A stretch of DNA of 16,704 nucleotides from Sphaerosporella brunnea (Eukaryota > Ascomycota > Pezizomycetes > Pezizales > Pyronemataceae), in the NCBI GenBank assembly GCA_008704415.1, contig VXIS01000565.1, positions 1-16,704 of the forward strand, in the 5' to 3' direction. The notes under the pieces are model-generated. The model ran no database searches, was not told the origin of the DNA, and saw nothing but the letters and a program-made list of their open reading frames with translations. This document shows, in pieces, positions 15,692 through 16,704 of this stretch. The position numbers and the translations under genes are program-made. How positions within the stretch are numbered: the stretch's first letter is position 1; every line of letters begins with the position of its first letter.

Positions 15692-15898
15692 ATGCATAAG
15701 AAATCACCGCTCGCAACTCGGCACAACACTACCTACTGGTGGCGGTGTTGCGAATGCAACCACCTCCTACTGCTTCCTCCGCTATTTGTAAATGTTTCGC
15801 CTAGGTGTCTGTGCAAACATGAGAGGTGCGCGTGCTGTGCCTTGGTTACTCGGGAGAGGAGGGATCTATTAGCCGGATCTAGGGGTGGACGTAACTAA
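15692..15898 (+). CDS. Small cysteine-rich zinc-knuckle-like protein, copy A
   Basis: The protein has 68 residues from ATG 15692. The core YWWRCCEC followed by about 20 residues and then C-L-C-K-H-E-R-C-A-C-C has the Cys/His spacing of a small putative zinc-binding domain found in many ascomycete predicted proteins; function unknown. Compared with copy B it lacks one residue between the two central cysteines (C-x-C instead of C-x2-C), a clean codon-sized deletion that may weaken metal binding. The frame is open upstream to 15545 without an ATG, so an earlier start or upstream exon is possible. Many differences from copy B are at third codon positions and the other cysteines are kept, pointing to past selection on the protein. 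Confidence 0.6.
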   Translation: MHKKSPLATRHNTTYWWRCCECNHLLLLPPLFVNVSPRCLCKHERCACCALVTRERRDLLAGSRGGRN

Positions 15899-16076
15899 TA
15901 ACCTGATGTCCCAGTAATGAGCTGTGCAAAGCTGTCGTTTCTGCGATAGGTCCAAGTAGATAGATATCTTGCTATGGCCTAGGGGATACCTATTCTTTGT
16001 TCACGTTCCATACCACTAACACATCAAGATTATTGTAGAACGACGAGGTCGAGAGAGGAGATAAAGCTTAGTTCGT

Positions 16077-16111
16077 CCGACGCCGGAGCGCGAGCGTCGG
16101 GCCTTTATATA
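16077..16111 (+). promoter_or_regulatory. Inverted repeat and TATA box upstream of copy B
   Basis: CCGACGC (16077-16083) is inverted at 16094-16100, and TTTATATAC with the TATA core at 16106-16111 follows directly. This lies about 300 bases before the ATG at 16411. Copy A has no equivalent at the same distance, so if this drives copy B the two genes may be regulated differently. Confidence 0.35.
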
Positions 16112-16410
16112 CAGCACCGCGTGGGAAAAACAACAGGAAAAGGACAACTATCAAACTACGGAAAACGGAAACAAGACCACGGTCTCCACCCGAAAATCCT
16201 TCACGGTTGCCACCCGGAATCCTTTTCCAACAGTTATTGTGAATCCCACTTGCAAGGTGCAAGGTTCGTACGAGTATTAAGGCTCTACAACTCGACCACC
16301 CGCAGCCAACCTGGCCGCGTATCTCGAATTGCGCCGCATGGAGTAATCTATATCTGCCACGCCTTCACAGTCTCCCCTGCTTGGCCCTGCACAGTTCCCC
16401 GAACCACTAT

Positions 16411-16632
16411 ATGCCTCAGAAACCACCGCTCATATTTCGGCGCGACACTTCAAAACCCACCTACTGGTGGCGGTGCTGCGAATGCAGCCAGGTCCTACTG
16501 CTTCCTCCCGAATTTGTAGATGTTTCGCCCATATGTGGTCCGTGTGGACATGAGCGGTGTGCGTGCTGTGTTGTGGTTACTGCCGAGGAGAGGGATTTGC
16601 TGGTTGGGGCTGGCGGTGGATCAAGTACATAA
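16411..16632 (+). CDS. Small cysteine-rich zinc-knuckle-like protein, copy B
   Basis: The protein has 73 residues from ATG 16411 to TAA at 16630-16632. The pattern is W-W-R-C-C-E-C, then about 20 residues, then C-G-P-C-G-H-E-R-C-A-C-C, the full C-x2-C-x-H-x2-C-x-C-C arrangement, so this is the better preserved copy. After the domain comes a short acidic-basic stretch (TAEERDLL) and a Gly-rich tail. The frame is open upstream to 16243 but has no ATG there. The segment SIKALQLD occurs in the same relative frame in both copies, so translation could begin earlier through an upstream exon. The product is probably nuclear or cytosolic since no signal peptide is visible. Exact role unknown. Confidence 0.65.
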   Translation: MPQKPPLIFRRDTSKPTYWWRCCECSQVLLLPPEFVDVSPICGPCGHERCACCVVVTAEERDLLVGAGGGSST

Positions 16633-16704
16633 ATAGAATTAATGGTGATGGACGTGCTTGGAACTCTGGTTGGCTGCAAAGCCATCATTTCCGTGATATG
16701 TCTG

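Larger units (their letters stand above)
15565..16704 (+). repeat. Tandem gene duplication, spacing about 707-750 bp
   Basis: Copy A (about 15565-15950) and copy B (16272 to the window end) align from GAGTATTAA(A/G)GCTCT and CAACTCGA through the coding sequence to GCAAAGC past the stop. The offset grows from 707 at the left to 719 at the start codons and 750 at the right because of indels. The coding part is best conserved. Copy B may continue beyond the window. Confidence 0.9.

Overview
The window looks like gene-poor, repeat-rich nuclear DNA of a filamentous ascomycete fungus (Pezizomycotina). This is inferred from three things. Short intron-like stretches of 53-99 nt carry GTAAGT, GTATGC or GTACGC donors, CTGAC-type branch sites and CAG or TAG acceptors. 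Pyrimidine-rich leaders occur. At the right end sit two copies of a small cysteine-rich domain (W-x-C-C-x-C ... C-x2-C-x-H-x2-C-x-C-C) of a kind common in ascomycete predicted proteins. There are no bacterial-style operons or ribosome-binding sites, and no rRNA, convincing tRNA, CRISPR array or intact transposase.

Layout. 1-5400 holds low-confidence open frames and several tandem or inverted repeats: a perfect 19-bp inverted repeat at 2292-2334, a ~100-bp array with G12 and C runs at 2490-2762, a 33-bp array at 4518-4715 and a 39-bp array at 5159-5290. The last two keep a protein frame. 5400-7560 is mostly intergenic, with a frame-shifted possible gene relic on the minus strand (5996-6608) and TATA-bearing stretches. 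7560-7986 is a pyrimidine-rich leader. 7987-9170 is a diverged tandem duplication whose two copies preserve two intron signatures on the plus strand and also similar reading frames on the minus strand. It contains a 64-bp minisatellite of perfect hairpins. 9181-9701 is a 521-bp foldback structure with 16-17-bp perfect terminal arms, two direct copies of a three-hairpin module and a central 17-bp hairpin.

9730-12600 has one recognisable trace, a spliced fragment resembling the N-terminus of a fungal ABC-B multidrug transporter (10857-11244), and one plausible small spliced gene (12318-12582). 12995-13767 holds another diverged duplication and a 50-bp doublet. 14920-15238 resembles the 3' end of an LTR, a primer-binding site and a truncated gag start. 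15565-16704 is a duplication carrying the two paralogous cysteine-rich genes, which are the best-supported genes here.

No pathway can be reconstructed. The main theme is repeated amplification of short GC-rich hairpins, best developed at 8311-9701, where some stem differences between copies preserve pairing. Most protein calls outside the cysteine-rich pair are tentative because several frames are open on both strands.
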